Source of the DNA: Alkalihalobacillus sp. LMS39
GTDB taxonomy: Bacteria; Bacillota; Bacilli; Bacillales; Bacillaceae_F
Length of the DNA stretch: 64,000 nt
Direction: 5' to 3'
Assembly: GCF_022812285.1 (NCBI RefSeq)
Contig: NZ_CP093300.1
Span: 868,001-932,000 of the forward strand
A program made the translations under genes and the position numbers. This document shows positions 1 to 8,744 of the stretch, one piece after another. Position 1 is the first letter of the stretch. Each line of letters opens with the position of its first letter. The notes beneath the pieces were generated by a model. That model was not told the DNA's origin. It saw nothing but the letters and a program-made list of their open reading frames with translations, and ran no database searches.

Positions 1-100
1 TAAAAAAGTTATTAGGTAATAAGACACGTTATTCTACTGGCTTAATAAAATGATAGTATACAAAAAGTAACATACCATCTCTCAACCTACTCCTTTTTTC

Positions 101-1279
101 TTATGATGACAATTCTTTATTAATTTGTAATAATTTCTGCTGGTCAGAGAGTGGGAGAGTAAAGGATAAAATACAACCTCCATAAGGACCATTCATAATT
201 GCAAAATTTCCATGTAATGACTTAATACGTTCATTCATCATCGTTAAACCAAAGCCAAGTTCAATTTTCTTGGGCATATAGCCATTGTCTTGTAAAGTAA
301 AATGCAATTCGTCTTGAACTTGTTCTAATGTAAAATCAAACTCAGTTGCTTCACCATGACGAAGGCCATTTGTTAATCCTTCCTGTAGTGAACGATAGAC
401 GGCCAACTCTTGCTGTGGCGTAAGATATGGTAAGTTCTCTTGAATGCTATAGTGAATCGTTATACTTGCTTGCTTTCGTGTTTCTTCCATTAAAGAGATA
501 AGACTTGTTCGTAAATGTAAAAACGAATGGTTGTTATGTAATGTTTTAACGGATTTTCGAACATCAGCCAATCCTTTTTTTACATAGTCCTGTGCATCAT
601 TTAGTTTTTGAATGCCTTCTTCAATTTTACCCCGGCTAAGAAGTCGTTTGGCAGCTTCTACTCCAACGATGGAGTTCGTTAATGTATGCCCAACAGTGTC
701 GTGGATTTCCCTTGAAAGTCTAACTCGTTCTTCCATAAGTGTTTTTTCCTCTAACTCTGAAATTGTAAACTTAAGTTGCGAATAAGTTTTTTCTAATTGT
801 TGTTGATTAAGCATGGCATGTTTGGCTATTTTACTTAATGCAAAGAAAAGTGCATATTCTAAAAAGCGTGGTAGCACAAATGCAATTTCAGAAAAATGAG
901 TTGGATTGACATTGAGATAAATGCCAAAAATAAAACAGAAATAAGCAAGAATACTAAAGGGAATACTGAACCGTTTATCTGACCTATATACTACTTCTGT
1001 AATAAGAATAAACAAGAACATTTGCGGAATGAACGAACCATCAATAATTTGAATTTGAAATGCAATGATTAATTGATTCAATAATAGTAATTTTGTAGAA
1101 AACCTTTTAATTGGAAGTTTAAAAATGCTATAACGAAAAAGATGAATCAAAAAAAACCCAGCACAAAGTATAGAAAGTGTTAGTTGATCATTGGGATTGG
1201 ACTTGTACACGATAAAAATAGCTATAAGCATTGTGATATACAATATGCAATTAACGGTACGTTCTGTTTTTCTTTGCAT
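101..1279 (-). CDS. NarL/DesK-type sensor histidine kinase
   Basis: Membrane sensor kinase of 392 aa. The first about 150 residues are hydrophobic, with several membrane segments. A short coiled coil follows, then a HisKA_3 dimerisation domain whose H-box RLSREIHDTVGH puts the phosphorylated histidine near residue 193. A HATPase_c domain (GLTNGLRHGEATE, then DNGY and GFGLTMMNERI) ends the protein. I start at ATG 1279 because AAAGG lies just upstream; an in-frame extension to 1513 would run through the divergent gene's promoter. Kinases of this family normally pair with a NarL-type response regulator, but none is visible in the 100 bases downstream. The signal sensed is unknown. Confidence 0.85.
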   Translation of the reverse strand: MQRKTERTVNCILYITMLIAIFIVYKSNPNDQLTLSILCAGFFLIHLFRYSIFKLPIKRFSTKLLLLNQLIIAFQIQIIDGSFIPQMFLFILITEVVYRSDKRFSIPFSILAYFCFIFGIYLNVNPTHFSEIAFVLPRFLEYALFFALSKIAKHAMLNQQQLEKTYSQLKFTISELEEKTLMEERVRLSREIHDTVGHTLTNSIVGVEAAKRLLSRGKIEEGIQKLNDAQDYVKKGLADVRKSVKTLHNNHSFLHLRTSLISLMEETRKQASITIHYSIQENLPYLTPQQELAVYRSLQEGLTNGLRHGEATEFDFTLEQVQDELHFTLQDNGYMPKKIELGFGLTMMNERIKSLHGNFAIMNGPYGGCILSFTLPLSDQQKLLQINKELSS

Positions 1280-1451
1280 TGTTTTTTCCTTTCCAACAAA
1301 CGAATGGACATTGACGTGTGCTAATATTCCTATTATAACATTTTCCATACAATCCAAAAATAACAAATGATATTGTCGAAAGATTGTTGAAAAAACAAAG
1401 GAAAAAAGGTGTAAGTGCTCTTTCTGGAAATGTTTGTAGAGAGGAAGTAAT

Positions 1452-2288
1452 ATGAATAATATAGAGGATGATAAAACGGATGAAATACTAAAAGAAAAGA
1501 CAGGTGATAACATGTTGGAGCAACAGTGGAAGCAACGCTTAGAGCTCTTAAAGACTTGGTTGGTTGAAGCTGGTGAGCGACAAATAGAACGAATGAATGA
1601 AGGGTTACAAGTTGAACAAAAGTCAGCAGCGAATGATTTAGTGACTGAAATGGATTTGTGGACTGATGAATTTCTTCAAGCAAAAATTAAAGAAAGCTTC
1701 CCTGATGATTCGATTTATTCAGAAGAAATTGGTCAATTACAAGGACAATCAGGGTATGAATGGGTGATTGATCCAATTGATGGTACAACAAATTATGCGC
1801 ATGGATTTTCTATGTTTTGTATTTCAGTAGCAATTAATTATGAGGGAGAAACAGTCATCGGTGTTGTCTTAGCTCCTCAATTGCAACAGTGCTATGAGGC
1901 AGTTCGTGGGCAAGGTGCTTTTCTAAATGGAAAAAAACTGTCGGTATCTTCGATTGATTCCATGCCTAAGGCAATTGTTGCAACAGGGTTCCCATACGAT
2001 AAAGCAACGCATCCTGAAAATAATGTCAAACAATTTAATGCTGTCATTTTAAAAGTAGGCGACATTCGTCGAACAGGAAGTGCGGCCCTTGATTTATGTC
2101 ATGTTGCTGGAGGTCATTTCGATGCGTATTGGGAATATAAAATTAACCGCTGGGATTTTGAAGCTGGATTATTAATCGTTGAAGAAGCAGGTGGAAAAGT
2201 GGCAAAGAAAAAACTCTCAAGAGGGTATTTAGTCGTGGCTGGTAATGAAGTTATTTTAGATGGATTACTGGAATTAATTAAAGAGTAG
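1452..2288 (+). CDS. Inositol monophosphatase family protein
   Basis: Mg-dependent sugar-phosphate phosphatase of the IMPase/SuhB fold, 278 aa. It shows the metal-binding glutamates SEEIG near residue 91, motif WVIDPIDGTTNYAHG near 105-119 and the C-terminal WDFEAGLLIVEEAGG near 234. ATG 1452 has GAGG seven bases upstream. Alignment with Bacillus YktC-like proteins would fit ATG 1512 (258 aa) equally well, so the first 20 residues are uncertain. Family substrates include myo-inositol-1-phosphate, fructose-1,6-bisphosphate and NADP, and the sequence does not tell which applies. The gene is divergent from the kinase and stands alone. Confidence 0.85.
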   Translation: MNNIEDDKTDEILKEKTGDNMLEQQWKQRLELLKTWLVEAGERQIERMNEGLQVEQKSAANDLVTEMDLWTDEFLQAKIKESFPDDSIYSEEIGQLQGQSGYEWVIDPIDGTTNYAHGFSMFCISVAINYEGETVIGVVLAPQLQQCYEAVRGQGAFLNGKKLSVSSIDSMPKAIVATGFPYDKATHPENNVKQFNAVILKVGDIRRTGSAALDLCHVAGGHFDAYWEYKINRWDFEAGLLIVEEAGGKVAKKKLSRGYLVVAGNEVILDGLLELIKE

Positions 2289-2417
2289 CGAAGTATAGCT
2301 AGAACTACTTTTGATAACGATTAAAAAGAGAATGGGACCCATTTCACGTTCAAAAAAAGGAAAAAACACCTACTTTCTTGAATCATTGATAAAGTCCTTT
2401 TTGAATGGGGAGATTTG

Positions 2418-3032
2418 ATGCTACAGCCAAAAGATAAAATCGTATTTATTGGGGATAGTATTACAGATTGTGGAAGAAGAGAAGATGAAGAAAAAATGGG
2501 AGATGGCTATGTTCGTCTCATTCGAGATTACTATTATGCTCGGGGAAAAGAGTATACAATAATGAATAAAGGCATTGGGGGCGACCGTGTCGATGATTTG
2601 GCATCAAGATGGGAAAATGATGTTATTTCATTGCAACCAGATTGGGTTTCGATATCGATTGGAATTAATGATGTGTGGAGGCAATTAGATAGACTTGATA
2701 TCGAACAAATATACCCTGACCGTTTTGAACAAATTTTTTCTGACTTATTAGCCAAAGTTCAAACGAAAACAAAGGCAAACCTCATTTTAATGGAGCCGAC
2801 GATTATTGAAGAGGATATTCATTCAGAAGGAAATCAGTTATTAGTTCCGTATGTAAAAGCTATACACCTTCTTGCCAAAAAATATGGAGCAACAGTTGTT
2901 CCAACACATGAGGCGTTTTTAACGTTTCTCAAACGAAAAAGTGATGTGGCGTTAACGACGGATGGTGTTCATATGACATCTGTTGGAAATATGCTTATGG
3001 CACAAACATGGCTAGATACAATAGAAGGATAG
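2418..3032 (+). CDS. SGNH/GDSL hydrolase
   Basis: Cytoplasmic-looking esterase/lipase of the SGNH fold, 204 aa with no signal peptide. Block I is FIGDSITDCG with nucleophile Ser14. The Gly of block II lies in KGIGGDRVDD, Asn84 is in block III (IGINDVW), and the DxxH dyad is in TDGVHMTSVGN near 182-185. I chose ATG 2418 because GGGGAG is spaced five bases upstream, whereas the TTG at 2415 is too close. The stop is 14 bases before the glutaredoxin start, so the two are probably co-transcribed. Substrate unknown. Confidence 0.85.
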   Translation: MLQPKDKIVFIGDSITDCGRREDEEKMGDGYVRLIRDYYYARGKEYTIMNKGIGGDRVDDLASRWENDVISLQPDWVSISIGINDVWRQLDRLDIEQIYPDRFEQIFSDLLAKVQTKTKANLILMEPTIIEEDIHSEGNQLLVPYVKAIHLLAKKYGATVVPTHEAFLTFLKRKSDVALTTDGVHMTSVGNMLMAQTWLDTIEG

Positions 3033-3046
3033 AAAGGATGAACAAC

Positions 3047-3289
3047 ATGAGCAACCAAGTCATTGTATATTCTACGAAAAATTGTGTGGAATGCACATAT
3101 GTAAAAGAGTTTCTAACGAAAGAAAATATTTCTTTTGAAGTAAGAGATGTGTTAGAAAAACAAGAATACCAAGAAGAAGTTGAGAAGTTTGGCTTTTTAG
3201 GAGTTCCTGTCACGGTGGTAGGAGACAAAGCCGTGAAAGGATTTACACCTGAGTTAGAGCAATTAGTTGAATTGGCAAAACAAGAATAA
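3047..3289 (+). CDS. Glutaredoxin-like (NrdH-type) protein
   Basis: Small thiol-disulfide oxidoreductase of 80 aa with a single thioredoxin-fold domain. The redox motif is CVEC (Cys13, Cys16). The cis-proline region GVPVTVVGDK and the C-terminal GFTPELEQL fit NrdH/glutaredoxin-like proteins. ATG 3047 is preferred because AAAGGATG lies about eight bases upstream and family members start MSNQVIVY-like; ATG 3038 is possible. It follows the SGNH hydrolase closely and is ended by a clear terminator. The physiological partner is unknown, since no ribonucleotide reductase gene is nearby. Confidence 0.85.
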   Translation: MSNQVIVYSTKNCVECTYVKEFLTKENISFEVRDVLEKQEYQEEVEKFGFLGVPVTVVGDKAVKGFTPELEQLVELAKQE

Positions 3290-3297
3290 TGGAATGG

Positions 3298-3333
3298 AGT
3301 ACGATTTGAGCTTATGGTTGAATCGTACTTTTT
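3298..3333 (+). terminator. Rho-independent terminator after the glutaredoxin gene
   Basis: Perfect stem AGTACGATT/AATCGTACT with a 14-base loop, followed directly by a T run. It lies nine bases after the stop codon. Confidence 0.85.
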
Positions 3334-3378
3334 ACATAGTTGGAAACGATATATGGAAAATCCTGTTTGGTTTACGTA

Positions 3379-3407
3379 TTGACAGGCAAAAATGGATATG
3401 GTAAATA
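3379..3407 (+). promoter_or_regulatory. SigA-type promoter of htpG
   Basis: TTGACA (3379-3384) and TAAATA (3402-3407) are separated by 17 bases. The predicted transcription start near 3414 falls at the edge of the CIRCE, as expected for an HrcA-repressed promoter. Confidence 0.7.
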
Positions 3408-3416
3408 AATAGATGA

Positions 3417-3443
3417 TTAGCACTCTAGAACGGAGAGTGCTAA
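3417..3443. promoter_or_regulatory. CIRCE operator (HrcA binding site)
   Basis: TTAGCACTC-N9-GAGTGCTAA matches the CIRCE consensus at all 18 arm positions with the canonical nine-base spacer. It sits 42 bases before the htpG start codon, immediately downstream of the promoter. HrcA repression of htpG is the inference. Confidence 0.93.
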
Positions 3444-3485
3444 TATGAATGTAACTAAAAAAGAAGTAGAAAAGGAGAGAGTAAC

Positions 3486-5366
3486 ATGGAAAAAAAGCAA
3501 TTCAAAGCCGAATCGAAACGATTGCTAGAAATGATGATTAACTCCATTTACACACATCGGGAGATTTTTTTACGAGAGTTAATTTCAAATGCAAGTGATG
3601 CGATTGATAAACTGTATTACAAAGCATTAACAGATGAGTCTTTAACATTTGATAAAGATAGCTATTACATAAAAGTAACGCCAAATAAAGAAAATCGGAC
3701 ATTGACGATTACCGATACTGGAATCGGGATGACAAAAGAAGATTTAGAAACACATTTAGGTACGATCGCGAAAAGCGGATCATTAGCGTTTAAAAATGAA
3801 AATGAGATAAAAGATGGACATGATATAATCGGTCAGTTTGGTGTAGGTTTTTATTCAGCGTTTATGGTTGCTGATATGGTAACTGTCACAAGTAAGGCGC
3901 TAGGGAGTGATGAAGCGTATAAATGGGAATCTGACGGCGCTGAAGGTTATACGATTGTACCAACAACAAAAGAATCAGTAGGAACGGAAATTACGTTAAA
4001 AATAAAAGAAAATACAGAAGACGAGAAATACGATGATTATTTAGAAGAGTATCGTTTGCAATCGATTATCAAGAAATATTCGGACTTCATTCGCTATCCA
4101 ATTAAAATGGATGTTAAAACACAAAAACCAAAAGAGGACGATGAGAAAGAACTAGAAGAAGTTGTAGAAGAGCAAACGATTAACAGTATGGTACCGATTT
4201 GGAGAAAAAACAAAAATGAATTAACAACAGAAGATTACGAGAACTTTTATGCGGAAAAGCACTATGGCTTTGATAAACCATTAAAACACATCCATTTAAG
4301 TGTAGATGGGACAATCCGTTATAATGCAATCTTATATATTCCAGAAAAAACGCCATATGACTTTTACACGAAGGAATATGAAAAAGGTCTAGAACTATAT
4401 TCAAACGGTGTTTTAATTATGGAGAAATGTTCGGACTTGCTTCCTGATTATTTTAGCTTTGTGAAAGGGATGGTTGATTCCGAAGATTTATCATTAAATA
4501 TTTCTCGTGAAATGCTACAGCATGACCGTCAATTAAAATTCATCGCCAAAAATTTAAAAAGCAAAATTAAAAGCCAACTCTTAAGTTTATTAAAAGACGA
4601 GCGCGAAAACTATGAGAAATTTTACGAGTCGTTTGGACGTCAGCTAAAGTATAGTGTATATAGTGATTTTGGTGCAAACAAAAATGAACTCCAAGATTTA
4701 CTTTTATTCTACTCTTCAAAAGAGAAAAAACTTGTGACATTAGCTGAATATGTCGAGCGTATGCCAGAAGAACAAAAATATATATATTATGCAACAGGTG
4801 AATCACACGAGCGCATTGAAAAACTACCACAAACAGAAGTAGTTTTAGAAAAAGGGTATGAAATCTTATATTTCACTGATGACATTGATGAGTTTGCAAT
4901 CCGTATGATCATGCAGTATGAAGAAAAGGAATTTAAATCGGTATCTAGTGGAGATTTAGGCATTGACTCAGAAGAAAAAGAAACAGAAATTGAATCGGAA
5001 CAACAAGAAAACAAAGAGTTGTTTGATTACATGAAATCGATTCTTTCTGATAAAGTAAAAGCAGTCAAACTATCTAAACGGTTACGTTCACATCCGGTTT
5101 GCTTGTCAACAGAAGGAGAAGTTTCCATTGAAATGGAGAAGATCTTAAATGCGATGCCAGACAATCAAAATATAAAAGCCGATAAAGTGCTTGAAATTAA
5201 CAGCAATCATGAGGTGTTCGCTTCGTTAAAAGAGGCATTTGAAAACGATAAAGATAAATTGAACCTATATACAAATATATTATATAACCAAGCTTTATTA
5301 ATTGAAGGACTACCAATCCAAGACCCAGTTGAATTTACGAATGATATTTGTAAAGTGATGGTTTAA
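3486..5366 (+). CDS. htpG: Molecular chaperone HtpG (Hsp90)
   Basis: Cytosolic ATP-dependent Hsp90 chaperone, 626 aa, the full family length. The N-terminal GHKL ATPase shows [14 protein letters not shown] near residue 30-42, [11 protein letters not shown] near 79, and the lid and glycine segment [13 protein letters not shown] near 118. The middle domain contains NISREMLQ with the catalytic-loop arginine, and a C-terminal dimerisation domain follows. The start ATG has AAAGGAGAG upstream. It is monocistronic, between two terminators, and sits behind a perfect CIRCE. In B. subtilis htpG is not part of the HrcA regulon, so the control differs here. Confidence 0.98.
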   Translation: MEKKQFKAESKRLLEMMINSIYTHREIFLRELISNASDAIDKLYYKALTDESLTFDKDSYYIKVTPNKENRTLTITDTGIGMTKEDLETHLGTIAKSGSLAFKNENEIKDGHDIIGQFGVGFYSAFMVADMVTVTSKALGSDEAYKWESDGAEGYTIVPTTKESVGTEITLKIKENTEDEKYDDYLEEYRLQSIIKKYSDFIRYPIKMDVKTQKPKEDDEKELEEVVEEQTINSMVPIWRKNKNELTTEDYENFYAEKHYGFDKPLKHIHLSVDGTIRYNAILYIPEKTPYDFYTKEYEKGLELYSNGVLIMEKCSDLLPDYFSFVKGMVDSEDLSLNISREMLQHDRQLKFIAKNLKSKIKSQLLSLLKDERENYEKFYESFGRQLKYSVYSDFGANKNELQDLLLFYSSKEKKLVTLAEYVERMPEEQKYIYYATGESHERIEKLPQTEVVLEKGYEILYFTDDIDEFAIRMIMQYEEKEFKSVSSGDLGIDSEEKETEIESEQQENKELFDYMKSILSDKVKAVKLSKRLRSHPVCLSTEGEVSIEMEKILNAMPDNQNIKADKVLEINSNHEVFASLKEAFENDKDKLNLYTNILYNQALLIEGLPIQDPVEFTNDICKVMV

Positions 5367-5373
5367 GACCTTA

Positions 5374-5400
5374 GGGTGGCAGAAATGTCACTCTTTTTTT
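5374..5400 (+). terminator. Terminator of htpG
   Basis: Stem GGGTGGCA/TGTCACTC with two G-T pairs, a GAAA tetraloop and seven T residues, starting seven bases after the stop codon. Confidence 0.8.
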
Positions 5401-5529
5401 GTATGAATCTCGTATTCTATATATGTTTCACTGTTTCCCATTATATTCTACAATCAAATGTTGTGAAAATGATAGCAATATTAGACAAAAACTGATATAT
5501 TATAAGCAAAAACGTGAAGGAATTACAAT

Positions 5530-6516
5530 ATGAAAACAACAAATCAAAAAACGAGGGTTTCAAAAAGAAAAACGAAAAAGAAGCGTAAATTTCTATTCTT
5601 TTTAATCCCTTTTCTACTCATAGCGGGAGCAGGCGCTTATTTTATTTATGAGTACCAAGCTGGATTAAAGTTATCACAATCTGTAGCTGCTATCGACGAA
5701 GACATAGAATTTAATGGTGTAAGTGATTTAACTGGAAAAGTAAATGTGTTGTTACTCGGTGTCGATGCAAGAGAAAATGAAGAGGTCTCTAGAACCGATA
5801 CAATTATGATTGCTCAATACGATCCTGAACAGAACACAACGAAACTCGTATCGATTATGAGAGATACGTATATTAATATACCAAATTACGGGCAATATAA
5901 AATAAATTCTGCAAATGCCTTAGGTGGTCCAGAGTTATTAAGACAAACGATTAGTGAAAACTTTGGTGTCGATGTTCAGTATTACGCTCTCGTCAATTTT
6001 GAAGCATTTTCGCAAGTCATTGATACTGCTTTTCCAGACGGTGTGGAAGTAGAAGTAGAAAAAGCGATGGAAAAAAACATCGGAATCCGATTAGAGCCAG
6101 GCTTACAAAAATTAAATGGTGAACAACTTCTTGGGTATGTTCGATTCCGAGCAGATGCTGAAAGTGACTTTGGCCGTGTTCGTCGCCAACAAGAAGTAAT
6201 GGAAATCTTAACAAATGAACTCGTTAGTGTACAAGGTGTATTAAAGTCACCAAGACTACTTGGAACGATCCAACCATATATTCAAACGAATATTGACAAC
6301 CCAACTGTTCTCTCAATTGCTTCTTCACTATTGTTATCGGATAATATGGAAGTGGATACGTTAAGAGTTCCAGTTGATGATTCATTTGAAGACCGACGAT
6401 ATCCAAATGCTGGACTAGTCTTAGAAATTGATGTAGAAAAAAACAAGCAAGAAATTCAAAACTTTCTCAGTGGCACTTCAGTAGAAGCAAGTACAGAAGT
6501 TGAAGTTAATCCATAA
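5530..6516 (+). CDS. LytR-CpsA-Psr (LCP) family cell-wall ligase
   Basis: Membrane-anchored enzyme that transfers undecaprenyl-linked anionic polymers (teichoic acids and similar) onto peptidoglycan; 328 aa. A basic N-terminus is followed by one transmembrane segment at about 20-41, then an extracytoplasmic LCP domain with NVLLLGVDAR, RTDTIMI, SIMRDTYINIP and the GYVRFRADAESDFGRVRRQQ block holding conserved Arg and Asp residues. ATG 5530 has GAAGGA upstream. It is monocistronic and ended by a strong terminator. Which of the TagT/U/V-type paralogues it equals cannot be told. Confidence 0.92.
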   Translation: MKTTNQKTRVSKRKTKKKRKFLFFLIPFLLIAGAGAYFIYEYQAGLKLSQSVAAIDEDIEFNGVSDLTGKVNVLLLGVDARENEEVSRTDTIMIAQYDPEQNTTKLVSIMRDTYINIPNYGQYKINSANALGGPELLRQTISENFGVDVQYYALVNFEAFSQVIDTAFPDGVEVEVEKAMEKNIGIRLEPGLQKLNGEQLLGYVRFRADAESDFGRVRRQQEVMEILTNELVSVQGVLKSPRLLGTIQPYIQTNIDNPTVLSIASSLLLSDNMEVDTLRVPVDDSFEDRRYPNAGLVLEIDVEKNKQEIQNFLSGTSVEASTEVEVNP

Positions 6517-6529
6517 AAGAATGAAGGTA

Positions 6530-6562
6530 AACGCATTGGGATAAAAGCCAATGCGTTTTTTT
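6530..6562 (+). terminator. Terminator of the LCP gene
   Basis: Perfect 10-bp stem AACGCATTGG/CCAATGCGTT with an eight-base loop and a T run. Confidence 0.9.
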
Positions 6563-6615
6563 GCTTTTCCTTCCAAATAGTATGAATCAATATTCGTATG
6601 AGTCAAAAGTGTTCT

Positions 6616-6920
6616 ATGAAGGACAAAAGTGAGAGGGAATCTGTGAGAAGTGTCCTTCATAAGCGCGATGAAGGACAAAAGTGAGCGGAAAACGGTGTAA
6701 AGTGTCCTTCATAGGAGTGATGAAGGACAAAAGTGAGCGGAAAACGGTGTAAAGTGTCCTTCATAGGCGGGATGAAGGACAAAAGTGAGAGGGAATCTGT
6801 GAGAAGTGTCCTTCATAAGCATGATGAAGGACAAAAGTGAGCGAAAAACGGTGTAAAGTGTCCTTCATAAGCATGATGAAGGACAAAACGAAGCGGAAAT
6901 CAGAGAGAAGTGTCCTTCAT
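6616..6920. repeat. Six-unit 52-bp array of 45-bp palindromic repeats
   Basis: Units start at 6616, 6668, 6720, 6772, 6824 and 6876, exactly 52 bp apart. Each 45-bp unit begins ATGAAGGACA and ends with its inverse TGTCCTTCAT; seven-base spacers separate units. The interiors fall into two main types (units 1 and 4 identical; units 2 and 3 identical, unit 5 one base different), while unit 6 is divergent. The array fills the space between the convergent LCP and membrane-protein genes, and the stop codon of the latter (6917-6919) lies inside unit 6. Every unit can fold into a hairpin. It is not CRISPR-like because the spacers are only seven bases. Confidence 0.95.
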
Positions 6921-7807
6921 GCCTTTATTGAAACGTGCTTTGGTGGAGACGCCACTTTCTCTTTGGAGTGTGTCTCTTTTTCAAGCTGATTATTTACATA
7001 GTGGCCGATCCAGATGCTAGAAACCTTTGTTGCAATTGAAACTGAATAAAACAAGTATGGATTTGAAATAGTGATTAGGTTTAGTCGAATGAATAAGGTC
7101 TCAAGACTAAGAAAAGAAAGAATAGTCGTGGTTGTGACGGACCATTTTTTCTTAACGACAGAAAGGACAAAGAAAATAGCACAAAAGGCGCTATAGATAG
7201 TTGAGAATAAAACATGAGTACGATAACGATTAGGATAAAGTTGAATATTGAACATGCAAGTTTTTAAAATTGCGACATGAAAAAAGTTCATCGTTGCATA
7301 ACAAACAAAGATAGAGAAAAATAACGTTAACATTTCATTTAGCTTAGTTTTATCAACAACAATTTTCTGCTTCCAATATTTTGCGATTGCGTAAAACGAA
7401 CGAATTCCGATAAAAGTATAAGGAGTCGACCACCAATTATGTTTGTAAATCTTTTCTTTCAAGAACAATCGTTCAACCAAAACTAAGAAAGATGTAAGTA
7501 ACCACGCCCACCTCGCTTTTAAATCCAAAATAGCGTACAACAAACTTGTTGATGGAACGATAAACAATTGGGAAGCACTTGAACCGAATACGTTATCAAA
7601 GTATTGGTTTTTGAATACATTGGGCTTATATTCATATGCACGTGTAACGACTAGAACAAAAAACTCAAATATATAATTTAATCCAGTGTAGGCCAAATAA
7701 AGGGGAATAAGAAAACGCTTCTTTTCCTGTGGTACTTTTTTATAAATGAAGATGAGAGTTAAGATGGCTAGGAAGTTCAAGCTTAAATAAAACATTCGAT
7801 TTTTCAA
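6917..7807 (-). CDS. Multi-pass membrane protein, unknown function
   Basis: Integral membrane protein of about 296 aa with roughly seven to nine hydrophobic segments and a basic C-terminal tail. It resembles uncharacterised Bacillus membrane proteins that are often annotated only by a family number; I do not recognise a catalytic motif. The start is probably TTG 7807, which has GGGGG nine bases upstream; ATG 7795 is also possible, and the extension to ATG 7891 lacks a good ribosome-binding site. It stands alone, and its stop codon lies in the last unit of the 52-bp repeat array. No function is proposed. Confidence 0.7.
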   Translation of the reverse strand: MKNRMFYLSLNFLAILTLIFIYKKVPQEKKRFLIPLYLAYTGLNYIFEFFVLVVTRAYEYKPNVFKNQYFDNVFGSSASQLFIVPSTSLLYAILDLKARWAWLLTSFLVLVERLFLKEKIYKHNWWSTPYTFIGIRSFYAIAKYWKQKIVVDKTKLNEMLTLFFSIFVCYATMNFFHVAILKTCMFNIQLYPNRYRTHVLFSTIYSAFCAIFFVLSVVKKKWSVTTTTILSFLSLETLFIRLNLITISNPYLFYSVSIATKVSSIWIGHYVNNQLEKETHSKEKVASPPKHVSIKA

Positions 7808-7964
7808 AACTTCATCCCCCTTGGAAAAAATATTTTGAAATGAAAAGCATTCTAATTCTCTTTTGGTTTTCCCGAAAAAAGGATAATTCATTCAAGGCGT
7901 ACATGTGGAGGAAACAAGGATATAGTAGTAAGATGAAAGAAAAAGAAGTTGGGGGAGAAGTATC

Positions 7965-8717
7965 ATGCAAAAAGCAGTCGAGATCACCCATAATGGCCAA
8001 ATTTTAAGAGGTATGGAACATATCCCAGATGTTAATAAAAGTCCAGCGGTCATCTTGTTTCATGGATTTACCGGTACAAAACTAGAACCACACCGAATGT
8101 TCTTGAAAATTTCGAGGGCACTTGAAAAAGAAGGAATTGCATCGTTTCGTTTTGACTTTTTAGGAAGTGGGGAAAGTGATGGGGATTTTGAAGATATGAC
8201 GGTCATGTCAGAGTTGAGGCAAGCCCATACGATACTTGATTATGTCAAAACCCACCCAGCTATTGATGGAAATCAAATATATGTACTTGGCTTTAGTATG
8301 GGAGGGCTTGTCGCTAGTCTTCTCGCAGGGGAACGAAACAGTGAGATTGCCAAACTAATTCTTCTTGCTGCTGGGGGGACAATTCCACAATTAAGTCAAC
8401 AATTAAGAGCGCAATCTCCATATTTAAATGAGAAAAAAGTGTATGACATTGGTGGAAATTTAGTGAGTGAACAATTTTTTGACGAACTTAAAGATCTTGT
8501 TGTATGGGAAAATGCCGCTCGCTTTAAACAGCATGTACTATTAATTCATGGAACAAACGATGAGGCCATTCCAGCTAATGCCTCAAAGCTGTATAAAGAA
8601 AATTGTTATCCAAACGCAACGGTTCAACTTATCGAAGGGGCGGACCATGGCTTTAATTCTTTTGTTTGGGAACAAAAAGTGATTTCCTTCATTATAGAAT
8701 TTGTAACGAAAGAATAA
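7965..8717 (+). CDS. Alpha/beta hydrolase (esterase / serine aminopeptidase-like)
   Basis: Cytosolic alpha/beta-hydrolase of 250 aa. The oxyanion-hole motif is FHGFTGTKLEPH near 32-43. The nucleophile elbow GFSMGG gives Ser111, the acid is probably Asp in LIHGTNDEAIP near 200 and the base is His in GADHGFNS near 229. The family includes carboxylesterases and feruloyl/cinnamoyl esterases acting on acyl esters. ATG 7965 has GGGGGAG upstream. The stop is 27 bases before the MFS gene, which suggests an operon. The physiological substrate is unknown. Confidence 0.88.
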   Translation: MQKAVEITHNGQILRGMEHIPDVNKSPAVILFHGFTGTKLEPHRMFLKISRALEKEGIASFRFDFLGSGESDGDFEDMTVMSELRQAHTILDYVKTHPAIDGNQIYVLGFSMGGLVASLLAGERNSEIAKLILLAAGGTIPQLSQQLRAQSPYLNEKKVYDIGGNLVSEQFFDELKDLVVWENAARFKQHVLLIHGTNDEAIPANASKLYKENCYPNATVQLIEGADHGFNSFVWEQKVISFIIEFVTKE

Positions 8718-8744
8718 AGAGTGACTTAAAAGGAGGAAAAAGCT

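Noticed and set aside
5374-5400. AGGGTGGCA resembling a T-box antiterminator motif
   Set aside because: It is the stem of the htpG terminator; no T-box leader or aminoacyl-tRNA synthetase or amino-acid gene follows.
6616-6920. Regular 52-bp array as a CRISPR
   Set aside because: Spacers are only seven bases, partly repeated, the units are palindromic over their ends, and no cas gene is present.
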